The notes: a model not told the origin generated them from the letters alone. A DNA stretch of 42,786 nucleotides from Acidobacteriota bacterium (GCA_003225495.1 QIAJ01000245.1:1-42786), one strand, 5' to 3'. Counted from the stretch's first letter, positions 31,352 through 41,386 are shown. Numbers and translations are program-made.

Positions 31352-31804
31352 TTAACGGTGATGCTGGGCGGATGCGGATTCGTCGTGCAACAGGCCTATG
31401 CGATCGATCCTGGCGCTGTGCGTGACGTCGATGACGTTGGCAACCTGTTCGAAGTCAATGTCGTCATCGGCTTTTACGAATGCGATGCGCTCGACGCGGA
31501 TGGCGAAAATGTCTACCAGGCGCTGGTGCAGGTGACTCCATGCGACCGTCTCGTCGTTAATCCTGATATCCGGATGATCGGGAGTCTTCCCATCCTTCAC
31601 CTGGATGATGATGGTGCGGTCGGGCGGCGGGACGGAATGGTCTTTCGGATTGGGCTCCTGTGGGATCTGGGCGTCGAAACCCTTCGGCTTTTCCTGAATT
31701 ACCACCAGCATGAAAATGATGAGCAGCACCAGGAGAACGTCAATCAGGGGCGTGACGTTCATTTGGGGCGCAGACGGACCGCTGCCTGCCGTTGAGAATG
31801 ACAT
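31352..31804 (-). CDS. ExbD/TolR-family biopolymer transport protein
   Basis: This is a 150-aa product; ATG 31804 follows GAGAGGAGAAA. The N-terminal MNVTPLIDVLLVLLIIFMLV is the single membrane helix of ExbD/TolR, with the Asp needed for proton flow. The C-terminal periplasmic domain includes TIIIQVKDGKT and the last half of an ExbD fold (RIAFVKADDDIDFEQVANVI). It works with an ExbB/TolQ channel and a TonB or TolA protein. None of these is adjacent; the TonB fusion at 6399 is 24 kb away. The order relative to the polytopic membrane gene upstream (74-base gap) suggests co-transcription. Confidence 0.9.
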   Translation of the reverse strand: MSFSTAGSGPSAPQMNVTPLIDVLLVLLIIFMLVVIQEKPKGFDAQIPQEPNPKDHSVPPPDRTIIIQVKDGKTPDHPDIRINDETVAWSHLHQRLVDIFAIRVERIAFVKADDDIDFEQVANVIDVTHSARIDRIGLLHDESASAQHHR

Positions 31805-31878
31805 CGGAATTTCTCCTCTCGGGCACGCGCGTGTCTGAATGGATTTGACACTACGAGCGCCGCGAGAGTTCCCGGAGT

Positions 31879-33000
31879 TTATCCGATGGGCTCAGGTTCG
31901 GGTGGCAGCGGTGGCGAAAGCGAAGGCGTTCCCAACACGGGCGGCGCTTCCGGCGCGGGCGGCACGGGAATGGGCACCGGGTTGAGCAGCGCGCCGAGAT
32001 TCGGATAACGCGCAGCGAAAAAGTACATCGCATAGGCGGGAAAGAAAACCGTTGCGGGCACCGAGACCAGCGCTACCAGATACATCAGCACAAGCACGAT
32101 CATGGTTCCAAAAATAATAATGAGACTGATTGTGGCTGCGTTCCATCCCATACCGGCAGCTTTGCCGGCGAGCACGATCAGGATTGTGGGGAGGATTACG
32201 ACCAGCATGGGAATAATCGCGACGATGGAAAACACAATCGCGGCCGCAATCGAGAGCACAAACTTCATCAGAAGATACACCACATACTTTCCGAGTTCGG
32301 GACGCATCATGGCGAGCAGGCGGCTCCAGCCATCGGCAAAGTCGAGGTTCTCCAGCGCCATGATGGGAACGAGAAAATCTTTCGCAAGGATCTGCACGAT
32401 GGCGGCGGCCAGGACGAAGATCAACAGGATGCCGCCCAGCAGAACCGCTCCACCGATCATGCCTGCGACATGATTCTTTGCATCTCTAAACCAACCGGCC
32501 GAGAGAGCGAAGAGCACGGGGATTCCGATGAGCACTCCGAGAGCAAGCCAGGTCGAAAACATCAAGACCAGTTGCCAGAGAAAAAATCGCCGGCCCGTGC
32601 GGTGCCAGCGCTGCCAGCCTTCGCCGATCGAACATTCACGGCGCAATACCGATTCGAAAAGAATGAACCGGAATACGCTGTTGATATAGAGGAAAAGGAA
32701 AAACACGATCATCGCCAGCAGGATTGCCGCCGCAATCAGGCCGGCATATTGCGCGATCCGTGCAGGGTCGATGTTTGGGAAGGGAGCCGCGAGAAATTCA
32801 TTGCTGCGGCGTGGCGGCTGCGAAAGAACCTGGCCGAGGTTTCCGAAATTGCCGAAATTGCAGCCGCTGGCATGCATCTCGGCGGCAAGTATTCCGACCA
32901 GCGCCAGTCGCGACCACTGTCCAATGCGAAAGCGGCGGAAGAGTTGCTCTCGGGTGTGTTGAATCGCGGGCTGAACACAATCGACGGCGGACACGGACAC
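31879..33000 (-). CDS. Polytopic membrane protein with Pro-rich tail, unknown function
   Basis: GTG 33000 is chosen because AGGAG lies 10 bases upstream; the open frame extends to 33066 without such a site. The 373-aa product has a basic N-terminus (TREQLFRRFRIGQWSRLALV), then about six to seven membrane helices (AGLIAAAILLAMIVFFLFLY, LVLMFSTWLALGVLIGIPV, and others). The tail is Pro/Glu-rich. The arrangement resembles DUF4013/DUF975-like or 'glycerophosphoryl diester phosphodiesterase membrane domain' proteins, but I do not recognise it firmly. It lies between an MacB-type permease and exbD on the same strand. Confidence 0.65.
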   Translation of the reverse strand: MSVSAVDCVQPAIQHTREQLFRRFRIGQWSRLALVGILAAEMHASGCNFGNFGNLGQVLSQPPRRSNEFLAAPFPNIDPARIAQYAGLIAAAILLAMIVFFLFLYINSVFRFILFESVLRRECSIGEGWQRWHRTGRRFFLWQLVLMFSTWLALGVLIGIPVLFALSAGWFRDAKNHVAGMIGGAVLLGGILLIFVLAAAIVQILAKDFLVPIMALENLDFADGWSRLLAMMRPELGKYVVYLLMKFVLSIAAAIVFSIVAIIPMLVVILPTILIVLAGKAAGMGWNAATISLIIIFGTMIVLVLMYLVALVSVPATVFFPAYAMYFFAARYPNLGALLNPVPIPVPPAPEAPPVLGTPSLSPPLPPEPEPIG

Positions 33001-33080
33001 TAGAGCACACTCCTGAAAGCGCAGAGTAATCTGGCGCGAGAGGGGCGTCAACAGGGAATGTGACAAGTGCTATGGGGGAG

Positions 33081-34337
33081 TTACTCGTAGCGCAGCGCTT
33101 CGACCGGGTCGAGGTTAGCCGCGCGCGATGCCGGAATGAGCGCGCTTAGAACGCCGACTACGAGCAACACAGTGGTTGAGATCGTCAAAGTGAAGAGAGA
33201 GATTTTCAAGTGAATGTCGGCCCTGCCGGAGTCGTCCTCGAAGAGTGGCCCCATGAGTGGCAACGTGCCGACCGCCGCGGCAACGATGTATGAGACCACA
33301 ATTCCGATGGCCCCGCCAATCAGCATAATGAGAAGAGTCTCCGCCAGAAACTGGGACTTGATGTGCCACCTGCGGGCGCCCAACGCGCGGCGCAATCCGA
33401 TTTCGCGAATGCGTTCGTCGACTGACACCAGCATGATATTCATCACGCCGACGCCGCCGATGCCGAGAGTCAAAATTCCGATGAAGATCAGCAGAACCTG
33501 GAGGCCGATGGTGATTCCGTTAATCACCGGCCGGAATTCCTCGCGGCCAAACATCTGGATCGCTTTCTTGTCTGTGGGAGAAAATTGCTGGCGGGTCGCG
33601 ACCGCTGCCAACACCTGCGCCATGGCGCGCTGCTCGAACTGCGGCGCGACCGGCTCAAATATCATCACCGCGGCTTCTTTGGTGTTCCAGAGATCACCGG
33701 CCGCCGAGTAGGGGATCCAGGCAGACTCGTCGTCGCTGGAGAAATAGTTGCTGAGCTGAATCTTGCGACCCATCGTGCCGATGACCGTGAAACGCACTCC
33801 GCCGATCAGCACAGTTTCCCCGATGGCTGGGCGTCCGGCGAAAAGCTGCTCGCGGACGCGGGCGCCAATGAACACCACGCGGCGGCGTTCGAGTTCATCG
33901 AGCGAGTTGATCCAGCGCCCCTCGGAAGGCTCTTCGTTGCGCATCTCCCCGTATTCGGGGCAAACCCCGCGAACGGCAGCCGTTCCCACCATTCGCGTTC
34001 CATAGGCGATGCCCGGACGCCGAACAGTTTCCAGGCAGACGTGCTTCACGAAATTCGCGGTTTCCTTTACCATCTCGAGATCCGCTTGTTCGAAAACAAC
34101 TTTCTTTCCGGCGCGTTGTCCGCCGGGCTGCTCGCTGGTTTGTTGCGGCCAGCAGATTACGGCGCCCTTGCCGAAGGCATTGAAGCCGCTAACAAGAATC
34201 TGCCGGAAGCTGCCGCCGTAGGCGATCAGTAGCGTGACGGTAGCGATTCCCCAGACGATGCCGAGCATGGTGAGCGCGCTGCGCGTACGGTTCCTTCGCA
34301 GTGCGATCCATGCTTCGCTGAAGATCTGGAATAGCAT
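33081..34337 (-). CDS. MacB/FtsX-type ABC transporter permease (1)
   Basis: This is a 418-aa protein of the MacB permease architecture. There is an N-terminal helix after ALRRNRTRSALTMLGIVWG and a large periplasmic MacB_PCD domain (~45-270). Three C-terminal helices follow, with GGVGVMNIMLVSVDERIREI and GLRRALGARRWHI, then ASRAANLDPVEALRYE at the end. Such permeases pull on periplasmic factors rather than moving substrate through the membrane; they need an ATPase and often a HlyD-type adaptor. Neither is visible within the window. The second permease lies 90 bases upstream on the same strand, separated by a palindromic repeat. Confidence 0.9.
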   Translation of the reverse strand: MLFQIFSEAWIALRRNRTRSALTMLGIVWGIATVTLLIAYGGSFRQILVSGFNAFGKGAVICWPQQTSEQPGGQRAGKKVVFEQADLEMVKETANFVKHVCLETVRRPGIAYGTRMVGTAAVRGVCPEYGEMRNEEPSEGRWINSLDELERRRVVFIGARVREQLFAGRPAIGETVLIGGVRFTVIGTMGRKIQLSNYFSSDDESAWIPYSAAGDLWNTKEAAVMIFEPVAPQFEQRAMAQVLAAVATRQQFSPTDKKAIQMFGREEFRPVINGITIGLQVLLIFIGILTLGIGGVGVMNIMLVSVDERIREIGLRRALGARRWHIKSQFLAETLLIMLIGGAIGIVVSYIVAAAVGTLPLMGPLFEDDSGRADIHLKISLFTLTISTTVLLVVGVLSALIPASRAANLDPVEALRYE

Positions 34338-34344
34338 TGGTCCT

Positions 34345-34402
34345 CGGGGCTAAAGCCCACGTTTCTATAAAGCTATTGCGGCACGGCTAAAGCCATGCCC
34401 CC
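34345..34402 (+). repeat. Palindromic intergenic repeat between two permease genes
   Basis: GGGGCTAAAGCCC near 34347-34359 and ggcacggctaaagccatgcc at 34381-34400 match, shortened, the core of the repeats at 17336-17390 and 19370-19425. Confidence 0.65.
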
Positions 34403-34427
34403 TCGAAAAGCGATAGCGAAGCCACAT

Positions 34428-35687
34428 CTAGCCTCCAGCCTCGTGCCGCAAGGCTTCGATCGGATCGATCGCAGCTGCGCGACGCGCGGGATATAGCGCA
34501 GACAGGATCGCGATCGTTCCCAGCACCGCCAATGCCAATACTCCTGTCTGCCAAGTCGGCAGTAGCCCCGCAAAGAAATCCGGCATGGGAAGCAGGTCTA
34601 CCAGCCAGCAGATGCTGAAGGCGATGAGCAAACCCGTCCCGCCGCTCACCATTGCGACGGTCAGTGCCTCAAGAAAAAATTGCCGCAGGATGCTGTTCGC
34701 AGGTGCGCCCATCGCTTTGCGTACTCCGATTTCGCGGGTGCGCTCTCGGACGGCGACCAGCATGACATTCATCACTCCAAGACCGCCCAGGAAAAGCGTA
34801 ACGACACCGACGGCACCCAGGAAATATTTCATGCCGTCGGTCATGGTGCGAAAAGCTTTCGCCTCCTGAATCGTGTCCCATATGGGGCAAGCTTCCTTAT
34901 CCTTGGGATCGTAGTTGTGCAGGCGGGCCAGGACGCGTCGAACTTCTCCCTTGCACGCTTCGTGTTGCTCCACCGATCGCGGCACGACCAGCAACTGGTC
35001 GAAAGTCTCGGATGTTGCCGGAGGTTTGTCGGGAAAGTCGCGGCGCATTGAGGAATAAGGAATGAAGATTTTGTTGACGTCCCAGCCGTCGTAGCTGGAG
35101 TCCTGTTTCTTTGACGACATCACGCCGACAACTGTGAAGGGAATGTCGTTCAGGTAAACGAGTTGGTCAACCGCTGGACGGCCTCCGAACAGCTGTTTCT
35201 TCGCGTCCGAGCCGAGAAACGCGACGCGGCGGGTTTCGGCCATGTCGTCGGAGTTGTAGAAGCGCCCTTCACTTACTCCCAGGCTACGAATTTCTCCAAA
35301 TTCCGGCATAGATCCTGTCACGGTGAAGGCAGCGGCATTGTACGCGGTGTGTGAGCGCACCGTGTTCTGCTCGAGCTCGGGAATCGTGTACTGACAATCA
35401 GCAGCTTCGGACTGAAGATGGGCGATGTCGGAGTCAACCCAGTGAACGAGGCGTCCAGCGCGGGTTCCACCGGCCTGGAGACTGGTGCGTCCGTGGAAGA
35501 CGATCATCAGATCGCGGCCGAGGGTCTCAGCCTGCCTGGCTTGTCCGACACGCAGGCCTTCTCCGGCAGCGGTCATCAATACGATGGAGACCACGCCCCA
35601 GGCGATCCCGAACATGGTCAGCATGGTGCGGACACGGTGTGCCCATAGCGTTCGGAAGACGTCCTGGATGAGGTCGCGGAAAGACAT
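34428..35687 (-). CDS. MacB/FtsX-type ABC transporter permease (2)
   Basis: This is a 419-aa product with the same architecture as its neighbour. It has N-terminal FRTLWAHRVRTMLTMFGIAW, a MacB_PCD periplasmic domain, and C-terminal helices with GGLGVMNVMLVAVRERTREI and GVRKAMGAPANS. It ends in PARRAAAIDPIEALRHE. It is only moderately similar to permease 1, so the two may form a heterodimer or serve related transporters. No clear ribosome site was noted before ATG 35687; CDS length supports the start. Confidence 0.9.
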   Translation of the reverse strand: MSFRDLIQDVFRTLWAHRVRTMLTMFGIAWGVVSIVLMTAAGEGLRVGQARQAETLGRDLMIVFHGRTSLQAGGTRAGRLVHWVDSDIAHLQSEAADCQYTIPELEQNTVRSHTAYNAAAFTVTGSMPEFGEIRSLGVSEGRFYNSDDMAETRRVAFLGSDAKKQLFGGRPAVDQLVYLNDIPFTVVGVMSSKKQDSSYDGWDVNKIFIPYSSMRRDFPDKPPATSETFDQLLVVPRSVEQHEACKGEVRRVLARLHNYDPKDKEACPIWDTIQEAKAFRTMTDGMKYFLGAVGVVTLFLGGLGVMNVMLVAVRERTREIGVRKAMGAPANSILRQFFLEALTVAMVSGGTGLLIAFSICWLVDLLPMPDFFAGLLPTWQTGVLALAVLGTIAILSALYPARRAAAIDPIEALRHEAGG

Positions 35688-35780
35688 GCTAGGTTTCGAC
35701 AGGGTGTGCCGTAAAACGAAAGCGAAGCACCCTCTGGATTTAGATACGCGGACAGAGTGGGGTTAGTTCCAAAGGGTGAA

Positions 35781-37175
35781 CTAATCGTTCGACAACGTCG
35801 CGCTCACCACGGGAGTGGGCGAAGCCTGGATCCACCACTCCTGAAATATGTTGAGCGCGGCCTGGCATTGCAAGCGATGCCGCTCTTTACGGTCGCGGAC
35901 GTGGGTTTCGAGCGCGGGTAGAAGATCGAATGTTATGTTGGCGGGCTGAAAATTTCTGGGATCGGCTTGCGTGATGTAGTGAATGAGGGATCCGAACGCA
36001 CTCGCACGCGGTGGGGGGACAGGCTCGTTGTCTGTCGCCAGCGCCGCGGCATTGATTCCCGCGAGTAGTCCCGTGGCGATGGACTCCACGTAACCTTCGA
36101 CTCCGCAGATTTGGCCCGCAAAAAGAAGCCGGGGATGACTTTTCATCTGCAGTGTCGGAGTAAGCAACGCAGGCGAGTTGATGTAGGTGTTGCGGTGGAT
36201 CTGCCCGTACCGCAGGAAGCGAGCATTTTCCAGTCCGGGGATGAACCGCAGCACATTCGCCTGTTCGCCGAATTTCAAATGATTCTGAAATCCGACGAGA
36301 TTGTAGGAATCGGCCCGCAGATTCTCTTGCCGGAGCTGAACCGCGGCATAGGGAATACGCCCGGTGCGCGGGTCTTTCAGTCCGACGGGTTTCATCGGGC
36401 CGAAGCGCAGAGTGTCGCGGCCGCGGCGCGCAATCTCTTCGATTGGCAGGCAGCTCTCGAAATAGTTAAGCTTCTCCCAATCTTTCTCTTCCACAGACTG
36501 CGCGGAGAGAAGTGCGTCATAGAACTTGTCGTAATCGTCTTTGGACATCGGGCAATTGATGTAATCGGCGGAACCCTTGTCATAACGGGCGGCGAAATAC
36601 ACTTTACTCATGTCGATGGAGTCGGCTTCGACGATCGGGCTGATCGAGTCGTAGAAAAAGAGCTGGTGTGAGTGGCGTGGGGCGGACGGCTGCGATGGGT
36701 TGTCAGATAACCCATCTGTAGGGGCACTCAGCCGCACGATTTCTTCGGCGAGCGCGTCGGATGTGAGCGGGCCAGTGGCGATGATCGTGATTTGCCCCGC
36801 ATCGACGTGCGCGGCTTCTTCTCGGCGAATATGAATCAGAGGCTCGCGGGAAATTGTCTCGGTGACTTCGCGCGAGAATTCAGTTCGGTCGACGGCAAGC
36901 GCGTGCCCTGCGGGAACCGATCTTTCGCGGGCGATTTTCAGCAGCAGAGATCCGGCACGATGCATTTCTTCTTTCAACAGCCATGGGGCCGTGTACTCGC
37001 TATCGGACTTCAGTGAGTTAGAACACACGAGTTCGGCAAAGTCGGCGGTCTGGTGGGCGGGCGTTGTTCTGACCGGACGCATCTCGAACAGGTCGACCGG
37101 GACGCCTCGTCGTGCACACTGCCACGCCGCTTCCGATCCTGCCAGTCCTGCGCCGATGATATGCACCCGGGTCAA
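35781..37175 (-). CDS. trmFO: tRNA m5U54 methyltransferase, folate/FAD-dependent
   Basis: This is a 464-aa flavoprotein that makes ribothymidine at tRNA position 54 with methylenetetrahydrofolate as carbon donor. The N-terminus VHIIGAGLAGSEAAWQCARR is the FAD Rossmann motif. It is followed by DLFEMRPVRTTPAHQT, LVCSNSLKSD, the KDDYDKFYDALLSA region and GQICGVEGYVESIATGLLAG near the C-terminus. The start is TTG 37175, preceded by GGGAGAAAC. An internal GTG (VHII) is the alternative. It is divergent from the AhpD-like gene with a 32-base gap to that frame. Confidence 0.93.
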   Translation of the reverse strand: MTRVHIIGAGLAGSEAAWQCARRGVPVDLFEMRPVRTTPAHQTADFAELVCSNSLKSDSEYTAPWLLKEEMHRAGSLLLKIARERSVPAGHALAVDRTEFSREVTETISREPLIHIRREEAAHVDAGQITIIATGPLTSDALAEEIVRLSAPTDGLSDNPSQPSAPRHSHQLFFYDSISPIVEADSIDMSKVYFAARYDKGSADYINCPMSKDDYDKFYDALLSAQSVEEKDWEKLNYFESCLPIEEIARRGRDTLRFGPMKPVGLKDPRTGRIPYAAVQLRQENLRADSYNLVGFQNHLKFGEQANVLRFIPGLENARFLRYGQIHRNTYINSPALLTPTLQMKSHPRLLFAGQICGVEGYVESIATGLLAGINAAALATDNEPVPPPRASAFGSLIHYITQADPRNFQPANITFDLLPALETHVRDRKERHRLQCQAALNIFQEWWIQASPTPVVSATLSND

Positions 37176-37222
37176 AGTTTCTCCCGCTGTTTATTATAGG
37201 TGGGGCGATGGAGGAGAATCTG

Positions 37223-37750
37223 ATGGCGCGTATCAGTCTGATTGAGCCGGACAAGGCTTCAGCCGAAATCAAAGAAATTTACGATGGCAAGTTGAAAGGC
37301 AAGCCGGGCAGCATTCAGAAAGCGCTGGCGCACCGGCCCGCGATGCTCGGAAGCTTTCTCGGCTTCTACGCGAGTGTCGGACGATCGCTCGACCGCAAAC
37401 TCTACGAGGCCATCTACCTGCGCACCTCGCTGATCAACGGATGCCACTACTGCACGCAGCATCACATCGTCGGATCGAAGCGCGCGGGGATCACTTTGGA
37501 GCAGATGAAGGCGCTGAAGGGCGGAAACTACTCCGGGTTTAGTGAGGCAGAGCAGGCGGGACTACGCTATGCCGAGAAGCTGACTCGCACTCCAAACGCC
37601 GCCGCCGATGCGGACTTTGCAGATCTGAAGAAGAGTTTTTCTGATGAGCAAATCGTGGACCTACACATGCTGATCGGCCTGGCGAATCTTACGAATCGCG
37701 TGACCGGGCCGCTGGCGCTGGACCTTGAATTTCCGGAAGAAACTCTTTAG
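37223..37750 (+). CDS. Carboxymuconolactone decarboxylase/AhpD-like peroxidase-related protein
   Basis: ATG 37223 is preferred over the in-frame ATG 37208 because GGAGGAG lies at the right distance before it, inside the extra codons. The 175-aa product has the AhpD core: YEAIYLRTSLINGCHYC followed by THHI-like QHHIVGSKRAG. The CxxC of GCHYCTQHH is the redox and proton-relay centre of alkylhydroperoxidase-type proteins. The first Cys is TGC, not a selenocysteine TGA, although selB is the next gene. Likely a cytoplasmic antioxidant or thiol oxidoreductase; substrate unknown. Confidence 0.88.
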   Translation: MARISLIEPDKASAEIKEIYDGKLKGKPGSIQKALAHRPAMLGSFLGFYASVGRSLDRKLYEAIYLRTSLINGCHYCTQHHIVGSKRAGITLEQMKALKGGNYSGFSEAEQAGLRYAEKLTRTPNAAADADFADLKKSFSDEQIVDLHMLIGLANLTNRVTGPLALDLEFPEETL

Positions 37751-37797
37751 CCGCGGGAGCACACCGTAAAGCCAAAACCTCTCTTTGTGGACTCACG

Positions 37798-39693
37798 CTA
37801 AAGAATAATTCTTTCGTCTCCCATGCGACGCGTGACTCGCTCGCGATCAAGATACTCCAGTAAGGGGATGGCATATTTGCGGCTTACACCTGTCAGGTCT
37901 TTGAAGCGACCGACATCGATTTTTGGCGAGGTGCCTTTGAGGGCGACGATTTTCTGTCGGAGATCGGTGAGCGCAATTTGATGGAAGACAAGGTCGTCTG
38001 AAACTTTCACCAGCGTTTTTTCCCGCAGCAGCAGGGTAACGATTTTCTGGGCGCGGACTTTGTCCACCTTCAGGCTGGCTAGAACTTCTTTTAGAGATGG
38101 CACCTTCAGTCCCGCCGAGGCGAAGGCTTGTTCGATGGTCTGTTTTGATTCGGTCTCATCGTCTTTCATGACGACGCCGCGTCCGGGAAGGTGGGCGAGC
38201 TCCCCAGCAACTTCCAGTTTCCTGTCTCGAACCAATGTATCGATTGCAGACGAAAAGATTTCGCCGCTGACGTGCAATTTGTCGCGCAGTTCTTCCGTGC
38301 TGACGCCCGTTACGAGTGGATTCCTTTTGTGGAACTCCGCAACGTGCGTCGTTAGCGCCGACAGCAGTTGAGCATAGGCAGAAGCGCTTAAGAACGAGTC
38401 GCCAATCCGTCGCACAGACTTTTCTTGCGTTGATCCATTCAACCGATTTATTACAAATTCCCCACGTAGGCCTGTTTCGGCGACTAACTGCGAAAGCGAA
38501 ATTCCATGCTGGCCTCGGCGCTCAATACGGGCCTCAAGCATCGCCTCGGCGGGGCCGCGCTCGAGAATCGCCAGGAATTCCTGAGTCTGCTTCGCCTTCG
38601 GTAAAGGCGTTGGGTCCAAGATAAGTCCTCCTCCGATCGTAACCACCGGCGAAAACTGGCGCAGGATGAAACGATCTCCCGGCAGGAGAAGCGTGGGGTC
38701 GGCCAAGCGAAGCTGCGCATAGGATTGACCGCCGGGCGCGACCTGCTTGGCTCCGTGCAGGCGCACTTCTGCAATCGTTTCCATAGTGAAAGCATGGAAA
38801 TGCACGCGGGCGCGGTCTTTGAGGGGCTTGGCGGAAGGCAACAGCGAGAGTGAAACGTCGAGACGCGAAGTAGAGTGAAGGATATTCGGGGGCGCGAGCG
38901 TCATACCGCGCGCCAGGTCGTCGGTTGAGACGCCAGCGAGGTTCAGTGCAGTCCGTTGGCCCGCGATCGCTTGCTCGGCGGCGGCGCCGTACACCTGCAC
39001 GCCGCGGACGCGCAGGCATTGGCCAGCGGGAAAAACTTCCAGTTCTTCTTCTTTGCGAATAGTTCCCGAGACGAGTGTTCCCGTCACAACCGTTCCGAAG
39101 CCTTTCATCGTAAAAACTCGATCGATCGGAAGGCGGGCAAGCGCGCCTGAATCTCTTGCCGGAACTTCCGCGGCGATTTTCGTGAGCGCGCTGCGCAGTT
39201 CGTTCAGGCCAACGCCGGTCAGCGCGCTCACGGCGAGCAGCGGAGCGTGAGAAGTGTCGAGAAACGATCCGCGCAGAAAGTCGTCCACTTCGAGGCGCAC
39301 TACCTCAAGCGTGTCGGCATCGACCGAATCGGATTTCGTCAGCACAGTGATGCCGCGTTTCACCGAAAGCAGCCGGCAGATGTCAAAGTGCTCGCGTGTT
39401 TGCGGCTTGATTCCTTCGTCGGCAGCAATGATCAGAAGGACGAGATCGATCCCGCCGACTCCGGCGAGCATATTACGGACAAATCGCTCGTGGCCGGGCA
39501 CATCGACAAATCCCAAGCGGAACGTTTCTCCATTCGGGGTAGGGAGGTTGAGGTGCGCGAATCCAATATCGATCGTGATGCCGCGGCGTTTCTCTTCTTC
39601 GAGGCGGTCGGCATCGATACCGGTCAGGGCCTTGACCAGCGAAGTCTTGCCATGATCGATGTGGCCAGCCGTGCCGACGATTACGGACTTCAT
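37798..39693 (-). CDS. selB: Selenocysteine-specific translation elongation factor
   Basis: This is a 631-aa product starting at ATG 39693. The N-terminal GTPase domain has [34 protein letters not shown] and TKSD. Two EF-Tu-like beta domains and a linker follow. The last ~250 residues are winged-helix repeats that bind the SECIS hairpin, ending in [20 protein letters not shown]. It brings Sec-tRNA to UGA codons, so the organism should also carry selA, selD and a tRNA-Sec elsewhere. TATACT at 39701-39706 (minus strand) sits seven bases before the ATG with no Shine-Dalgarno, suggesting a leaderless mRNA. No selenoprotein was recognised in the window. Confidence 0.93.
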   Translation of the reverse strand: MKSVIVGTAGHIDHGKTSLVKALTGIDADRLEEEKRRGITIDIGFAHLNLPTPNGETFRLGFVDVPGHERFVRNMLAGVGGIDLVLLIIAADEGIKPQTREHFDICRLLSVKRGITVLTKSDSVDADTLEVVRLEVDDFLRGSFLDTSHAPLLAVSALTGVGLNELRSALTKIAAEVPARDSGALARLPIDRVFTMKGFGTVVTGTLVSGTIRKEEELEVFPAGQCLRVRGVQVYGAAAEQAIAGQRTALNLAGVSTDDLARGMTLAPPNILHSTSRLDVSLSLLPSAKPLKDRARVHFHAFTMETIAEVRLHGAKQVAPGGQSYAQLRLADPTLLLPGDRFILRQFSPVVTIGGGLILDPTPLPKAKQTQEFLAILERGPAEAMLEARIERRGQHGISLSQLVAETGLRGEFVINRLNGSTQEKSVRRIGDSFLSASAYAQLLSALTTHVAEFHKRNPLVTGVSTEELRDKLHVSGEIFSSAIDTLVRDRKLEVAGELAHLPGRGVVMKDDETESKQTIEQAFASAGLKVPSLKEVLASLKVDKVRAQKIVTLLLREKTLVKVSDDLVFHQIALTDLRQKIVALKGTSPKIDVGRFKDLTGVSRKYAIPLLEYLDRERVTRRMGDERIIL

Positions 39694-39799
39694 CGCGAAC
39701 AGTATAGTGTTCGTCTCTACCGCGTTGCCGGCAATGAAATCCCCTGCAAGAGCAACGATGGCCGCTCGCAATAATTTAGCCGACTCGTGCCGCCTGCCC

Positions 39800-41386
39800 T
39801 TACGACCACTTTTTCAACTTCGGCCAAAGCGCGACCAGAGTCCCGTGTTTGAAACCGCGGCAAATGTAGATGGTCAAGTTTCTTTCCAGCGCATACGGAT
39901 TGTCGGGAGTTCGTCCGACCAATTCGACGTGAGTCCAGAGTTGCTCGAGCGTCTCCTGATCGTCATCCAGAATGATCATGCAGTTACCGGAGTAGCCACG
40001 CGGCCCCCATAGCCACCAGGTCTGGTGTCCGCTGAGCGATTGGGGCAGGCCGAACCTGGGTCCGAGAAAATCGATCGCTCCGGCCTGTCCGTAGTCTTCC
40101 GCGAAGATGCCGCAGTCTTTGCGTTCTTCCGCCGGAATGCGGTTCCAGGCCCCCGCAACGCCCGCCACAACTTCATTCCATCCGAACTGATCGGCGTAGT
40201 GCTGAGGCAAGGCGGCCCGGGCGTGGCTGCGTTCGCTGCGGGGAATTTTGAATGGCAGCTTGTCCATGTAGGCAAGAAACGAATCCACCGGCAGCACGGG
40301 TACTACGATCGGAGCGAGGAGAACGCCCGCGACGAGCAACATAAGGGCGAATGCGGGCTTTAGCCATCCCTGTCGAATGCGGTCAATGCCGTCATCTATC
40401 ACAACGGCACCGACAGCAAGGTATACCGGATAAATCGGACCAAGGTAGTACGCCTTCCCCTTGAGCGCGACGAACACAGCGATGCAGATCAGATAGGCCC
40501 ATCCAAGAAAGCGATACGGACGGAAGCGGGGAGTGAGCAGCAGTGTAACTACGCCGGTGATCCAGAGCACCGCATTAAGGGGATGGACGATGAGTATCTG
40601 CTGAGCGAAGTACTGCCAGGGTGAGAGGACTATATCGCGGCCATTTGCCTTGATGTTGTGCATGAGTTGGACGAATGGCCAATCGTTCGCGATATTCCAG
40701 ATCAGGTTCGGCAGGAAGATCAGGAAGGCAGCGGCGCCGCCCAACCAGATCCATTTGTTCCAAAAAACGCGGCGATGTTCCGTCAAAAGTAGGCCGACAA
40801 TGATTCCGAAACCGAGCACGGCTATCGAATACTTCTCCTGCAGTCCGATACCCGCCACCACGCCGAACCATAGCCAGTAGCGAGGTTCGTCGCGCTTGAC
40901 GGCGAGGATCGCAAAGTACACGCAGCCCATCCACAGCAGCGGCTCGAGACAGTTGCTGGTAAGGAGGCTGGCGTTCGATAAGTAGATCGGTGAGATCAGG
41001 ACGGCTATCGTAGTCAGCACGACCGCGAATCGCTTGCCGCCCAGTTCGCGCGCAATCATGCCGCTGAGAATGATGGTCAGGGAGATGGCGAGAACCGGCA
41101 TGAGCCGAACCGCGCGCAACGAGTCGCCGAATATCGCGAGGAAGATCCGGCTCAATACCGGCACCAGCGGCGGCTGGTCTACGTAGCCCCAGGCGAGATG
41201 GCGTCCGCAGATGATGTAGTCGAATTCGTCGCGGAAGTACCCGTAGCGATTGTTGAAGAACATGTGCAGTGCGAAGCTGGCGGCTGCGATTCCAACGACA
41301 GCGGACATGCCGTTCTGCCAAAAAGGCAACTTCTTGGTGTCGACCTGAGGCGGTAGCGACGGACTGCCAATGACGGATGAAGACAT
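39800..41386 (-). CDS. GT39/ArnT-like polytopic glycosyltransferase
   Basis: This is a 528-aa protein with about 11-12 membrane helices. The N-terminal FFNNRYGYFRDEFDYIICG contains the Asp-Glu pair typical of GT39/GT83 enzymes (PMT, ArnT), and GYVDQPPLVPVLSRI follows. Such enzymes use polyprenyl-phosphate sugars to glycosylate lipids or proteins on the outer face of the cytoplasmic membrane. The C-terminal ~150 residues (ERSHARAALPQHYADQFGWN, GNCMIILDDDQETL) are soluble. The acceptor is unknown. ATG 41386 has GAGG upstream. Confidence 0.85.
   Translation of the reverse strand: MSSSVIGSPSLPPQVDTKKLPFWQNGMSAVVGIAAASFALHMFFNNRYGYFRDEFDYIICGRHLAWGYVDQPPLVPVLSRIFLAIFGDSLRAVRLMPVLAISLTIILSGMIARELGGKRFAVVLTTIAVLISPIYLSNASLLTSNCLEPLLWMGCVYFAILAVKRDEPRYWLWFGVVAGIGLQEKYSIAVLGFGIIVGLLLTEHRRVFWNKWIWLGGAAAFLIFLPNLIWNIANDWPFVQLMHNIKANGRDIVLSPWQYFAQQILIVHPLNAVLWITGVVTLLLTPRFRPYRFLGWAYLICIAVFVALKGKAYYLGPIYPVYLAVGAVVIDDGIDRIRQGWLKPAFALMLLVAGVLLAPIVVPVLPVDSFLAYMDKLPFKIPRSERSHARAALPQHYADQFGWNEVVAGVAGAWNRIPAEERKDCGIFAEDYGQAGAIDFLGPRFGLPQSLSGHQTWWLWGPRGYSGNCMIILDDDQETLEQLWTHVELVGRTPDNPYALERNLTIYICRGFKHGTLVALWPKLKKWS

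Noticed and set aside
31088..31795. 235-aa plus-strand frame
   Set aside because: Antisense to the ExbD gene and the thioesterase start; no domain and no ribosome site.
37445..37465. AhpD-like protein as a selenoprotein next to selB
   Set aside because: Both active-site positions are TGC Cys codons, with no in-frame TGA.
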